Source: Kitasatospora sp. Root107 (GTDB lineage: Bacteria > Actinomycetota > Actinomycetes > Streptomycetales > Streptomycetaceae). Taken from it: DNA of 52,572 nucleotides. The number at the start of each line of letters is the position of its first letter. The first letter of the stretch is position 1. Below the pieces are notes generated by a model. That model made no database searches and was not told where the DNA came from. It saw nothing but the letters and a program-made list of their open reading frames with translations. Below, piece after piece: positions 25,533 to 34,406 of the stretch. Made by a program: the position numbers and the translations under genes. The stretch lies in the NCBI RefSeq assembly GCF_001424875.1, contig NZ_LMCT01000038.1, positions 23,932 through 76,503 on the forward strand, written 5' to 3'.

Positions 25533-26683
25533 GATCCCACCCCCGCGACGGCACGGAACCGGCCCATCCGGTGGGCGGCGAGCTCCGCGTCCGGCAGGAT
25601 GCCGGCCGGTCCCGCGAGGCGGAACAGCTCGATCAGGTGCGGGACCGAACGCCCGCTCTGCGCCCCGGCGACCATGGTGAAGTGGTCCTGGTGCCCCGCC
25701 AGCCAGGCCAGGAAGACGATGCCCGTCTTGTAGTGGAAGGTCGGCGCGGCGAACAGGTGCCGGGCCAGCGGCAGCGTCGGGGCCATCAGCGCGTCGTACC
25801 GGCCCAGGTCCCCGGCGTCCAGCGCGCGCAGAGCGGCGGCCGCGACCGGGGCGATCGGGTCGAAGATTCCCAACAAGGCGTGGCTGTACCCGAGTTCGTC
25901 GCCGCGGATCAGCTGCGGATAGTTGAAGTCGTCCCCGGTGTACAGGCGCACTCCTTCGGGCAGGGCCCGGCGCAGCGCGACCTCGCGGTCGGCGTCCAGC
26001 AGCGACACTTTGATGCCGTCGATCCGGTCCGGGTGCTCACCGATCAGCGCCAGGACGGTGGCGGTGGCCTGGTCGAGGTCGGCCGAGCCCCAGTACCCGG
26101 CCAGCGCCGGGTCGAACATCTCGCCGAGCCAGTGCAGGATCACCGGCTGCGCGGACTGCCCGATCAGCTTCCCGTACACCGCGAGGTAGTCCTCCGGGCC
26201 ACGGGCGGCGGCGGCCAGCGCGCGGCTGGCCATCAGGATCGGCTGCGCACCGGCCGCCTCGACGACGGCGAGCTGCTCCTCGTAGGCGGCCAGGATCTGC
26301 GGCAACGACGCGTCCGGAGCGGTCAGTTGGTCGGTGCCGACCCCGCAGGCGAGCCGCCCGCCCACCGCGCGGGCCTCGGCGCCGGAACGGGTGATCAGCT
26401 CGCGAGTGGCGGCCCAGTCCAGGCCCATCCCGCGCTGCGCGGTGTCCATCGCGTCGGCGACGCCGAGCCCGAGCGACCAGAGGTGGTGGCGGAATGCGAG
26501 GGTGGTGTCCCAGTCGACGGCGGCGGGCGCGCCGGGGGCGTTCTCGCCGCGGGGGTCGGCCACCACGTGGGCGGCGGCGTAGGCGATCCGGCCGGGCGGT
26601 GCCGAGGCAGGTTTCGCTGCCGTCTCAGATCGGGGGCGCGGGGGCAGGCACTCGTTGGCCGCCAGGAGGCTCATCGGGTCCAT
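25529..26683 (-). CDS. DUF993 dihydrodipicolinate-synthase-like aldolase
   Basis: 384 residues. I recognise this as the DUF993 branch of the DapA/NAL superfamily of class I aldolases. The GIKVSLLD segment supplies the likely Schiff-base lysine (residue 225), preceded by ILHWLGEMFDPALAGYWG and followed by LYTGDDFNYPQLI. Members commonly sit beside Gfo/Idh/MocA dehydrogenases and TIM-barrel isomerases in actinobacteria, and I know of no firmly assigned reaction. A retro-aldol or dehydration step on an oxidised sugar is likely. Its TGA overlaps the isomerase start, and its ATG follows the oxidoreductase stop by three bases. Confidence 0.8.
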   Translation of the reverse strand: MDPMSLLAANECLPPRPRSETAAKPASAPPGRIAYAAAHVVADPRGENAPGAPAAVDWDTTLAFRHHLWSLGLGVADAMDTAQRGMGLDWAATRELITRSGAEARAVGGRLACGVGTDQLTAPDASLPQILAAYEEQLAVVEAAGAQPILMASRALAAAARGPEDYLAVYGKLIGQSAQPVILHWLGEMFDPALAGYWGSADLDQATATVLALIGEHPDRIDGIKVSLLDADREVALRRALPEGVRLYTGDDFNYPQLIRGDELGYSHALLGIFDPIAPVAAAALRALDAGDLGRYDALMAPTLPLARHLFAAPTFHYKTGIVFLAWLAGHQDHFTMVAGAQSGRSVPHLIELFRLAGPAGILPDAELAAHRMGRFRAVAGVGS

Positions 26684-26686
26684 GGC

Positions 26687-27838
26687 TCAGATCTCCAGCT
26701 CCGGGACGCCGAGGCGGCGGCCCTCCGCGGCCGAGCGCAGGCCGAGCTCGGCGAGCTGGACGCCCTTGGCGCCCTCCAGCAGGTCCCAGCGGTACTCGGA
26801 GCCGGTGACCACATGACGCAGGAAGAGTTCCCACTGCACCTTGAAGCCGTTGTCGAACTCGCCGTTGTCGGGCACCTGCTGCCACTGGTCGCGGAACGAC
26901 TCGGTGACCGGCAGGTCGGGGTTCCAGACCGGCTTCGGGGTGGCGGCGCGGTGCTGGAAGCGGCAGTTGCGCAGTCCGGCGACCGCGCTGCCCTCGGTGC
27001 CGTCGACCTGGAACTCGACCAGCTCGTCCCGGTCGACGCGGACGGCCCAGGAGGAGTTGATCTGCGCGGTGATGCCGCCGTCGAGCTCGAAGATGCCGTA
27101 GGCCGCGTCGTCGGCCGTGGCCGGGTAGGGCTTGCCCTGCTCGTCGACGCGCTCGGGGATGTGGGTGGCGGTGTGGGCGTAGACCGAGCGGATCGGGGCG
27201 ATGATGCCTTCCAGCACGTACTGCCAGTGCGGGAACATGTCGAGGATCATGCCGCCGCCGTCCTCGGCGCGGTAGTTCCAGGACGGGCGCTGGGCCGCCT
27301 GCTGGTCGCCTTCGAAGACCCAGTAGCCGAACTCGCCGCGCACCGACAGGATCCGGCCGAAGAAGCCGCTGTCCACCAGGCGCTTGAGCTTGAGCAGGCC
27401 GGGCAGGAAGAGCTTGTCCTGGACCGCGCCGTTGCACACTCCGGCCGCGCGGGCCAGGCGGGCCAATTCCAGGGCGGCGTCGAGGGATTCGGCGGTCGGC
27501 TTCTCGGTGTAGATGTGCTTGCCGGCGGCGATGGCCGTGCGGATGGCCTGCTCGCGGGCCGGGGTGACCTGGGCGTCGAAGTAGACCTTGGCGAGGGGGT
27601 GGGCGAGCGCGTCGTCGAGCGAGGTGGTCCAGTGCGCCAGGTCGTGCCGTTCGGCCAGCTCCTTGAGCTTGAGCTCGTTGCGGCCGACCAGGATGGGTTC
27701 GGGCCACAGGACCTCGCCGTTCTCCAGGGCGAGGCCGCCCTGTTCGCGGATGGCCAGGATCGACCGGACCAGGTGCTGGCGGTAGCCCATCCGGCCGGTG
27801 ACACCGTTCATGACGATGCCGATCACTGTTCGGGGCAT
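26687..27838 (-). CDS. Gfo/Idh/MocA-family oxidoreductase
   Basis: 383 residues. An N-terminal Rossmann fold with GVTGRMGYR as the dinucleotide loop is followed by the family hallmark TEKPTAESL (EKP at residues 112-114), then a C-terminal beta-sheet substrate domain with GGGMILDMFPHWQYVLEG. These NAD(P)-dependent enzymes oxidise or reduce a sugar ring carbon. Placed third-last in the operon ahead of the aldolase, it probably performs the first oxidation of the imported sugar or its acid. There is an 89-base gap to the upstream 2-hydroxyacid dehydrogenase gene. Confidence 0.87.
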   Translation of the reverse strand: MPRTVIGIVMNGVTGRMGYRQHLVRSILAIREQGGLALENGEVLWPEPILVGRNELKLKELAERHDLAHWTTSLDDALAHPLAKVYFDAQVTPAREQAIRTAIAAGKHIYTEKPTAESLDAALELARLARAAGVCNGAVQDKLFLPGLLKLKRLVDSGFFGRILSVRGEFGYWVFEGDQQAAQRPSWNYRAEDGGGMILDMFPHWQYVLEGIIAPIRSVYAHTATHIPERVDEQGKPYPATADDAAYGIFELDGGITAQINSSWAVRVDRDELVEFQVDGTEGSAVAGLRNCRFQHRAATPKPVWNPDLPVTESFRDQWQQVPDNGEFDNGFKVQWELFLRHVVTGSEYRWDLLEGAKGVQLAELGLRSAAEGRRLGVPELEI

Positions 27839-27927
27839 GGGGCTGGTGCTCCTCTTGTCGTAGATGGTGGGCGCTCACCCGGGCGGTGTGGAGTCTCGTC
27901 CGGGTCTCAGCGGAGGGTGACGGCCGT

Positions 27928-29034
27928 TCAGGCGCTGCGGTGGATGTCCTGCGGCAGGACGGGGTGGGCGAAGGGCAGATCGGCGGTGTAGCGGGCGAGT
28001 TCGTCCGCCGCTGCGGCGGCCATCCGGTGCAGTTCGCTGCCGAGGGAGCCGGCCGCATGCGGGGTGAGCAGCACGTTCGGCAGGTCGTAGAGCGGTGAGT
28101 CGGCGGGCAGCACGTCGGGGGTGGTGACGTCGAGCACGGCGTTGAGGCGGTCTGCCGTCAGTTCCTCGATCAGGGCGTCCTGGTCGATCAGCGAGCCTCG
28201 GGAGGTGTTGATCAGCGTGGCGCCGTCCTTCATCAGGGCGAGCCGTCGGCGGTCGATCAGGTGCCGGGTTCCCGGGAGTTCGGGCGCGTGGATGCTGACG
28301 ACGTCGCTGAGCTCGCAGAGTTCGTCGAGATCGGCTGGCCGGGTGCCGAGGGCGGTGGCCTGCTGGGCGTCCACGTACGGATCGTGCAGCAGGAGGTCCA
28401 GGTCGTACGGCCGGAGCAGTTCGATGACGCGGCGGCCGATCCGGGAGGCGCCGACGATGCCGACGATGCGGCGGTAGTTGCCGATGGCCGGGTAGGTCTC
28501 GGTCCAGTCGCCGGGGGTGCGGTGCTCCCGGTAGTCGGCGGCCAGCCGGAGGATCTGCTTGTTGGCGAAGAGCACGGCGGCCACGGTGTACTCGGCGACC
28601 GGGAGGGCGTTGGCCCAGGCGGCCGAGGTGACCTGGATGCCGCGCTGCCAGCAGGCGTCGGTGATGTGGTGCTTGACCGATCCGGCGGCGTGGATCACCG
28701 CGCGCAGGTTCGGGGCGGCGGCCAGGACGTCCTCGTCGATCGGCGGGCAGCCCCAACTGGAGATGATCACCTCGGTGTCGGCGAGCGCGGCGAGCGCCTC
28801 GGGTGTGCTGAAGTCGTCGACCACCAGGGCAGGATCGAACCTGGCGAGGTCGCAGAGGCGGCTCATCGTGCGGGGGTCGAGCAGCTGCGGTGCGAGGCGG
28901 GTGTGCATGGCGAGCAGCGCTCGGGGCCGTCGGCCGACCGGTGGCGCCGCGGTGGCGGCGCTGGTGGACACGGTCTGCTGGTGAGGCACTCGGTTCTCCA
29001 GACGTTCTTCGAAGTGAGCTATCGGCGTGGTCAC
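27928..29034 (-). CDS. D-isomer-specific 2-hydroxyacid dehydrogenase
   Basis: 368 residues. The NAD-binding loop is GIVGASRIGRRV. The catalytic Arg appears in NTSRGSLID and the catalytic His in TPHAAGSLG. Relatives act on glycerate/hydroxypyruvate, phosphoglycerate and similar acids. An N-terminal stretch of about 35 residues precedes the usual family start, so an internal start is possible, but GTG 29034 overlaps the permease stop as GTGA and is preferred. With glycerate kinase in the same operon, reduction of hydroxypyruvate to glycerate is a sensible guess. Confidence 0.85.
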   Translation of the reverse strand: MTTPIAHFEERLENRVPHQQTVSTSAATAAPPVGRRPRALLAMHTRLAPQLLDPRTMSRLCDLARFDPALVVDDFSTPEALAALADTEVIISSWGCPPIDEDVLAAAPNLRAVIHAAGSVKHHITDACWQRGIQVTSAAWANALPVAEYTVAAVLFANKQILRLAADYREHRTPGDWTETYPAIGNYRRIVGIVGASRIGRRVIELLRPYDLDLLLHDPYVDAQQATALGTRPADLDELCELSDVVSIHAPELPGTRHLIDRRRLALMKDGATLINTSRGSLIDQDALIEELTADRLNAVLDVTTPDVLPADSPLYDLPNVLLTPHAAGSLGSELHRMAAAAADELARYTADLPFAHPVLPQDIHRSA

Positions 29035-29906
29035 TTGACGCTGCCGGCGGTGAGTCCGGCCTTCCAGTGCCGTTGGAGGGCGACGAAGGCGATGACCAGC
29101 GGGAGAACGGCGAGCAGTGAGCCGGTGACGACCAGCGGGTAGTACTCGGGGAAGGCGTGGGTCTCGGTGTTCCAGCTGTACAGGCCGAGGCTGACCGGAA
29201 AGAGCCGGTTGTCGGAGAGCATCACCAGCGGCAGGAAGAAGTTGTTCCAGATCGCGGTGAACTGGAACAGGAACACCGTGACGAAGCCGGGCATCACCAT
29301 CTTGAGCCCGATCGACCAGAAGGTGCGCAGCTCGCCGGCGCCGTCCATCCGGGCCGCCTCCAGCACCTCCCCGGGGATGTACCCGGCGCAGAACACCCGG
29401 GACAGGTAGACCCCGAAGGGGAAGACCAGCGAGGGCAGGAAGACCGCCCAGAAGGTGTTGACGATGCCGATCTCGGACGCGAGCAGGTACATCGGCAGGG
29501 CGGTGGCCGTGGTGGGGACCAGGACGCCGACCAGCACCAGCCCGAAGAGCTTCTCCTTGCCGCGGAAGGCGTAGACCTCGAACGCGTAGCCGGCGCAGAC
29601 GCAGACGAACGCGCAGAGCAGGGCCCCCAGACCCGCGTACAGCAGGGAGTTGAGGTACCAGCGGAAGTAGATGCCGTCGTTGGTGGCGACCAGGTGCTGG
29701 AGGTTCTCGCCGAGGTGCCAGCGGTCGGGGGTGAGTGTGTTGCCGACCAGCAGATCGCCGGTGTTCTTGGCGGCGGCGGTGAGCAGCCAGCCCAGCGGCA
29801 GCAGGGTGTAGACGGTGGCCAGCACCAGTGCGCCGTTGACCGCGGTCTTGGAGAGCGTCCAGGGGCGGCGGCGTACGGACTGGCGGGGGCGGGTGGGGGA
29901 CTTCAT
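29031..29906 (-). CDS. Carbohydrate ABC transporter permease (MalG type)
   Basis: 291 residues with six hydrophobic segments. The first is ALVLATVYTLLPLGWLL, and the EAA loop (EAARMDGAGELRTFW) contacts the ATPase. It pairs with the upstream MalF-type permease, whose stop overlaps this ATG. No ATP-binding subunit is encoded in the window; streptomycetes often use a shared ATPase such as MsiK, which would explain the absence. It ends in a GTGA overlap with the 2-hydroxyacid dehydrogenase gene. Confidence 0.92.
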   Translation of the reverse strand: MKSPTRPRQSVRRRPWTLSKTAVNGALVLATVYTLLPLGWLLTAAAKNTGDLLVGNTLTPDRWHLGENLQHLVATNDGIYFRWYLNSLLYAGLGALLCAFVCVCAGYAFEVYAFRGKEKLFGLVLVGVLVPTTATALPMYLLASEIGIVNTFWAVFLPSLVFPFGVYLSRVFCAGYIPGEVLEAARMDGAGELRTFWSIGLKMVMPGFVTVFLFQFTAIWNNFFLPLVMLSDNRLFPVSLGLYSWNTETHAFPEYYPLVVTGSLLAVLPLVIAFVALQRHWKAGLTAGSVK

Positions 29907-30847
29907 CGGGTGACCTCCGTTCGTCGGTCGGATCGGCTGCGGCTGATCCGGGTGACGATGAGGGAGAGGGCGGCGGCTACGACGGCGAGCAGGACGGAGG
30001 ACGCGGCGGCCAGGCCGTAGTCACCGCGTTCGAAGGCGGCCGTGTAGGCATACATGTTGGGGGTCCAGGCACTGGTCACGCCGGGTGCGGTGCCGTGCAG
30101 GATCATCGGTTCGGTGAACAGCTGGAGCGAGCCGATCATGGTGAACAGGCCGACCATCGTGAGCGAGGCCCGGATCAGCGGGATCTTGACGCTGAACGCG
30201 GTGCGCAGCGGCCCGGCTCCGTCCACCACGGCCGCCTCCAGCACCTCGCGCGGGATGGCCTGCAGCGCGGCGTAGAAGATCACCATGTTGTAGCCGGTCC
30301 ACTCCCAGGCCGCGATGTTGACCACCGCGGCGAGCGGGTGGCCCAGGATGTCGGCCTGGGTGCCCGCGGCGTTGAGCGCGTCGATGACGGGGCTGATGCC
30401 GGGGGTGTAGAGGTACATCCAGATCAGCGCGGCGATGATGCCGGGCACCGCGTGCGGCATGAACAGTGCCAGCTGGAAGAACCGGCGGGCCCGCGCGAGC
30501 GTGGAGTCGAGCAGCAGCGCCAGCAGCAGCGAGAAGCCGACCATCACCGGGATGTAGACCAGGCAGTACTGGGCGATGTTCGCGAAGCCGTCCAGGAAGG
30601 CGTGGTCGGTCAGCGCCCGGGTGTAGTTGCCGAGCCCGGTGAAGACGCTCGTGCTGCCACCGAAGCCGAGGCCGGAGCGGCGCTCGCTGAACAGGCTCAG
30701 GTAGACCGCGTAGCCGATCGGGATCAGCGTGCAGGCGGTGAAGAGGATCAGGAACGGGGCCAGCAGGACGGCGGGGGCCCCGCTCCTCCCGCGCCGCCTG
30801 ACGGTGACGGCGCGGGAGGACGTGGTGCGGAGGATGTGCCGAGTCAC
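29903..30847 (-). CDS. Carbohydrate ABC transporter permease (MalF type)
   Basis: 314 residues. It has an N-terminal positively charged stretch, then LLAPFLILFTACTLIPIGYAV and further membrane segments, with the EAA loop EAAVVDGAGPLRTAFSVKIP. The start is GTG 30847, overlapping the solute-binding-protein stop (GTGA). It forms the heterodimeric membrane channel with the MalG-type protein and takes substrate from the lipoprotein encoded just upstream. Confidence 0.92.
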   Translation of the reverse strand: MTRHILRTTSSRAVTVRRRGRSGAPAVLLAPFLILFTACTLIPIGYAVYLSLFSERRSGLGFGGSTSVFTGLGNYTRALTDHAFLDGFANIAQYCLVYIPVMVGFSLLLALLLDSTLARARRFFQLALFMPHAVPGIIAALIWMYLYTPGISPVIDALNAAGTQADILGHPLAAVVNIAAWEWTGYNMVIFYAALQAIPREVLEAAVVDGAGPLRTAFSVKIPLIRASLTMVGLFTMIGSLQLFTEPMILHGTAPGVTSAWTPNMYAYTAAFERGDYGLAAASSVLLAVVAAALSLIVTRISRSRSDRRTEVTR

Positions 30848-32187
30848 TCGGAGACCTTGAGTCCGCGGTTCTTCATCTCGGCGACGGTGGCCTGCTGGCC
30901 GGCGTCGATGGCCGCCTGGATGGTGCCACCCTGGCCCAGCTTGCCGAACGCGTCCTTGACCGAGCTGTTGGTGGCGGCCATGGCCGGCCCCCACTGCCAG
31001 TTCGGCTTGATGGACTCGGCTGCGGCGCTGAAGACCGAGTAGATGTCCTGGCCGCCGTAGAAGTCGGTGTTGAAGGCCGCCTTGGCGACCGGCACCAGCG
31101 CCGGAGCGGCCGGGAACATCGAGGAGGTGCCGGAGGAGATCCGGGCCTGGATGCCCTCGGGGGTCGTGGTGGCCCACTGAGCGAACTCGAGCGCGGCCTT
31201 GGCCTTCTTGCTGTCCTTGGAGACCGCGAAGGTGGTGCCACCGAGCATGCCGCTGGCGGGCTTGCCGTCCCAGGTCGGGACCGGCGCGACGGCCCACTTG
31301 CCGGAGGCGTCCGGCACCGTGCCCTTGAGGACGCCGCCGCCCCAGGCTGCGCCGAGGTAGGCGGCGGTCTCGCCCTTCTGCAGCGAGGCGGTCCACTGCT
31401 GACTGAACGAGGGCTGGACGCGGACCAGGTCGTCCGACAGCAGCTTCTGCCAGTAGTCGGTGACGCGCTTGGTGTCGTTCCCGTTGAGCTCCACGCGCCA
31501 GGTGTCGCTGACGCCGGTGAACCAGTGCGCCCCGTTCTGCCAGGACAGCGCCTCGAAGGTGCTCGGGTCGTCGGGGAAGAAGGTGCCGATGCGGCTGTTG
31601 GGGACGGCGTTCTTGAGCTTCTCCGCGTCGGCGCGGTACTCGTCCCAGGTCTTCGGCGGGCTGGTGATGCCGGCCTTCTCGAACAGGTCCTTGCGGTAGA
31701 AGAAGGCCTGCGGAGCGGCGTCCAGCGGCAGCGCCCAGCTCTTGCCGCCGAGGGTGGTCAGCTCCACCGACTGCGGCAGGTACTTGGCCTTCAGGTCGGC
31801 GTTGAGCAGCTTGGTGATGTCCTGCACGGCGCCCTGGCTGACGAAGTCCGGCAGCTGACCGTACTCGGTGTTGAACAGGTCGGGTGCGTTGCCCGCCTTC
31901 ACCGCGTTGGAGATCTTCGCGTAGCCGCCGGCGACGCCGGAGGGGATCGACTCGAAGTTGACCTGGACGTTCTTGTGCGAGGCGTTGAACGCGTTCACGA
32001 CCTCCTGGGTACCCTTCGCCCAGCCCCAGAAGGTGATGGTGACCGGCTGCCCGTCGGCGGCGGGGGTGGCGCTGTCCCCGCCGCCGCTGCCGCAGCCCGC
32101 GACGAGCGCGATGGAGAAGGCGGAGGCGGCGACCGCGGTGGCGATGCGGCGGGTTCTGCGGCGGGCGGAAGAGGGGGTGCTGGTCAT
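30844..32187 (-). CDS. Sugar ABC transporter solute-binding lipoprotein
   Basis: 447 residues. The lipobox LVAGC puts the lipidated Cys at residue 32. The mature part is a family 1 extracellular binding protein (ITFWGWAKGTQEVVNAF; NAPDLFNTEYGQLPDF; FFYRKDLFEKAGI; GGTTFAVSKDSKKAKAALEF). It captures the sugar outside the cell for the two permeases. AGGAGCC precedes the ATG. It heads the leftward operon behind a promoter packed with GATC motifs. The ligand is unknown; DUF2264 and GH79-type enzymes nearby suggest a uronic-acid-containing fragment. Confidence 0.92.
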   Translation of the reverse strand: MTSTPSSARRRTRRIATAVAASAFSIALVAGCGSGGGDSATPAADGQPVTITFWGWAKGTQEVVNAFNASHKNVQVNFESIPSGVAGGYAKISNAVKAGNAPDLFNTEYGQLPDFVSQGAVQDITKLLNADLKAKYLPQSVELTTLGGKSWALPLDAAPQAFFYRKDLFEKAGITSPPKTWDEYRADAEKLKNAVPNSRIGTFFPDDPSTFEALSWQNGAHWFTGVSDTWRVELNGNDTKRVTDYWQKLLSDDLVRVQPSFSQQWTASLQKGETAAYLGAAWGGGVLKGTVPDASGKWAVAPVPTWDGKPASGMLGGTTFAVSKDSKKAKAALEFAQWATTTPEGIQARISSGTSSMFPAAPALVPVAKAAFNTDFYGGQDIYSVFSAAAESIKPNWQWGPAMAATNSSVKDAFGKLGQGGTIQAAIDAGQQATVAEMKNRGLKVSE

Positions 32188-32259
32188 GGCTCGGCTCCTG
32201 AGAAGGGGGCGGGGTGCCGGATCTGCCGATCATCGAGTGGTCGGTCGGCGGGTGTGGCT

Positions 32260-32323
32260 ATCCTGCGACCGCTTTCGATCAGAGTCAAGAGCAGAGGATC
32301 ACTTGATCTGATGTGATCTGATC
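32260..32323 (-). promoter_or_regulatory. Promoter and operator cluster of the ABC transporter/catabolic operon
   Basis: Minus strand: TTGACT (32288-32283), a 17-base spacer, then CAGGAT (32265-32260). GATC occurs at 32277, 32297, 32305, 32315 and 32320. The 32297/32305 pair gives GATCACTTGATC, and TGATCTGATG/TGATCTGATC forms a direct repeat. CTTGACTCTGATC is identical to the GH27-1 promoter. Confidence 0.65.
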
Positions 32324-32411
32324 GTGACTACATAAAGCAGATGCCGCTGGGCGCCCACCTGCATTCAGGTCACAGATGAGTGTAGGAGGCCGATCATTTG
32401 GTCAATAATGC

Positions 32412-32440
32412 TTGACGAGTGATCTCCCTCTTCCTAGATT
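32412..32440 (+). promoter_or_regulatory. Promoter of the DUF2264 gene
   Basis: TTGACG (32412-32417), a 17-base spacer starting AGTGATC, then TAGATT (32435-32440). It faces away from the transporter promoter, so the two operons can share the operator cluster between them. Confidence 0.65.
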
Positions 32441-32469
32441 CGATCAGCAACCGACCAAGGAGCCCAGCC

Positions 32470-34401
32470 ATGCCCTCGCTCGAGCTTCCCCCTGAGGACC
32501 GATCGCTCAGCCCGCACACCGGCTGGACCAGGTCCCACTGGGAGACGGTGGCGGATGCCCTGCTGGCCGCCGTACGGACGCACGCCGGCCCCGAGCACGC
32601 GCTCATCAGCCTCCCCGGCAGTCGGCCGAGCCTCTCCGGGCACCGCTCGGACGCCCTGGAGGGCTACGCCAGGACGTTTCTGCTCGCCGCCTTCCGCGTC
32701 ACCGGAGCCGACGGAGCGGACCCGGCCGGGCTGATGCGCGCGTACGCCCGGGGTCTGGCGGCGGGCACCCGGACCCCGACCGCCGAACACGACCTCGCCG
32801 GCGGCGACCAGGTCTCCTGGCCGGACATCGCCCTGCGCCCCCAAGCCCTGGTGGAAGCCGCCTCGATCGCCGTGGCACTCCGGCTCACCCGGCCCTGGCT
32901 CTGGGACACCCTGGACGAGCAGACCCGCGAACAGGTCCGCGCCTGGCTCGCCCCCGGCCTGCGGCCCTCACCGGTCGACAACAACTGGTGGCTCTTCCCC
33001 GCGATGGTGGGCGCCTTCCTCGTCGACGCCGGGCTCGACCACGACGGCTCCGCGCAGCGCGCGGTGGACCGCGGCCTGGAGCGGATCGAGCAGTGGTACC
33101 TCGGCGACGGCTGGTACACCGACGGCCGCCCGCGTGCCTTCGACCACTACAACGGCTGGGCCCTCCACCTCTACCCCCTGCTGCACGCCCACCTCAGCGG
33201 CGACCAGCAGCTCCTCGACAAGTACGGCCCCCGGCTCGCCGCCCACCTCGAGGGTCACGCCCGTACCTTCGGCGCCGACGGCGCCCCCGTGCACCAGGGC
33301 CGCTCGCTCATCTACCGCTTCGCCGCCGCCGCGCCGCTGTGGGCGGGAGCACTCACCGGACACACCCCGCTCACCCCCGGCGCAACCCGCCGCCTCGCCT
33401 CCGGCGCGCTGCGGTACTTCCTCGACGGCGGCGCCGTGGACGCGGACGGCCTGCTCCCGCTCGGCTGGTTCGGCCGCTTCGACCCGATGGTCCAGACGTA
33501 CTCCGGCCCGGCCTCCCCCTACTGGGCGAGCAAGGGCTTCCTGGGCCTGCTGCTACCGGCCGACCACCCCGTCTGGACCGCCGTCGAGGAACCCGGCCCG
33601 GCGGAGACCACCGACGCCGTCCTGGCACTGCCGCAGCCCGGCTGGCTGATCCAGTCCACCACTGACGGCCTGGTCCGCCTCCACAACCACGGCAGCGACG
33701 ACCAGCCCGCCGACCAGGTACTGCCCGACAACCCGCTCTACGCCCGGCTCGCCCACTCCACCGCCACCGGCCCGGCCTTCGACGGTCCCCCGGACAACCA
33801 CTTCGGCCTGGTGACCGGCGGGGAGCTCAGCGAACGCGGGCGGATCCACCCGCTCGGTGCCGGGGACGGCTGGGCCGCCTCCCTCCACCGTCCACGCGTC
33901 GGCGGCCACGAACTGCCCGGCGTCACCGTCACCTCGCTGGTCCTCGTCTCGGGAGCCGACGAGATCCACGCCCACCTGGTCAACGGTGCCGAACCCGGCA
34001 CCGAGGTACGGCACAGTGGCTGGGCGGTGGCGGGCACCGAAACCGACACCGGGACGGACGGCCTGCTCGCCTGGAGCACTGCCGCCGACCCGGAGGGGGC
34101 ACGGCTCACCTCCGCACTGCAGAACATCGACGGCTTCACGGCCGCCACCGCCCACCCGCTGCCCACCGGCACCGCCTTCGGGCCGGCCGCCGCGCTGCCG
34201 GTCCTGACCGGCCGCACGAACACGGGAGCCGCGCTGTTCGTCAGCGCGTCCAGACTCGCGCGAACCGCATCCCGGCCCTTCCCCCACCTCCACGTCCACA
34301 CCGACGGCACCCGGCTCCACGTGCGCCGCCCCGACGGCGCCGAGTACGAGGCCGTACTCGCCCCGGGCCAGGTCACCGTCACCGTCCGCCCCTCGGAGTG
34401 A
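32470..34401 (+). CDS. DUF2264-family protein, probable glycoside-active enzyme
   Basis: 643 residues with no signal peptide, so it acts in the cytoplasm. The N-terminal 400 residues are an (alpha/alpha)-barrel of DUF2264 type (WALHLYPLLHAHL; NNWWLFPAMVGAFL; GRFDPMVQTYSGPASPYWASKGFLGL). The rest is beta-rich. As I recall, DUF2264 has been linked to CAZy family GH154, where beta-glucuronidase activity is reported; I could not check this. AAGGAG before ATG 32470 sets the start, about 23 bases after the predicted transcription start. It is coupled to the isomerase remnant downstream by GTGA. Confidence 0.75.
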   Translation: MPSLELPPEDRSLSPHTGWTRSHWETVADALLAAVRTHAGPEHALISLPGSRPSLSGHRSDALEGYARTFLLAAFRVTGADGADPAGLMRAYARGLAAGTRTPTAEHDLAGGDQVSWPDIALRPQALVEAASIAVALRLTRPWLWDTLDEQTREQVRAWLAPGLRPSPVDNNWWLFPAMVGAFLVDAGLDHDGSAQRAVDRGLERIEQWYLGDGWYTDGRPRAFDHYNGWALHLYPLLHAHLSGDQQLLDKYGPRLAAHLEGHARTFGADGAPVHQGRSLIYRFAAAAPLWAGALTGHTPLTPGATRRLASGALRYFLDGGAVDADGLLPLGWFGRFDPMVQTYSGPASPYWASKGFLGLLLPADHPVWTAVEEPGPAETTDAVLALPQPGWLIQSTTDGLVRLHNHGSDDQPADQVLPDNPLYARLAHSTATGPAFDGPPDNHFGLVTGGELSERGRIHPLGAGDGWAASLHRPRVGGHELPGVTVTSLVLVSGADEIHAHLVNGAEPGTEVRHSGWAVAGTETDTGTDGLLAWSTAADPEGARLTSALQNIDGFTAATAHPLPTGTAFGPAAALPVLTGRTNTGAALFVSASRLARTASRPFPHLHVHTDGTRLHVRRPDGAEYEAVLAPGQVTVTVRPSE

Positions 34402-34406
34402 GCGCC

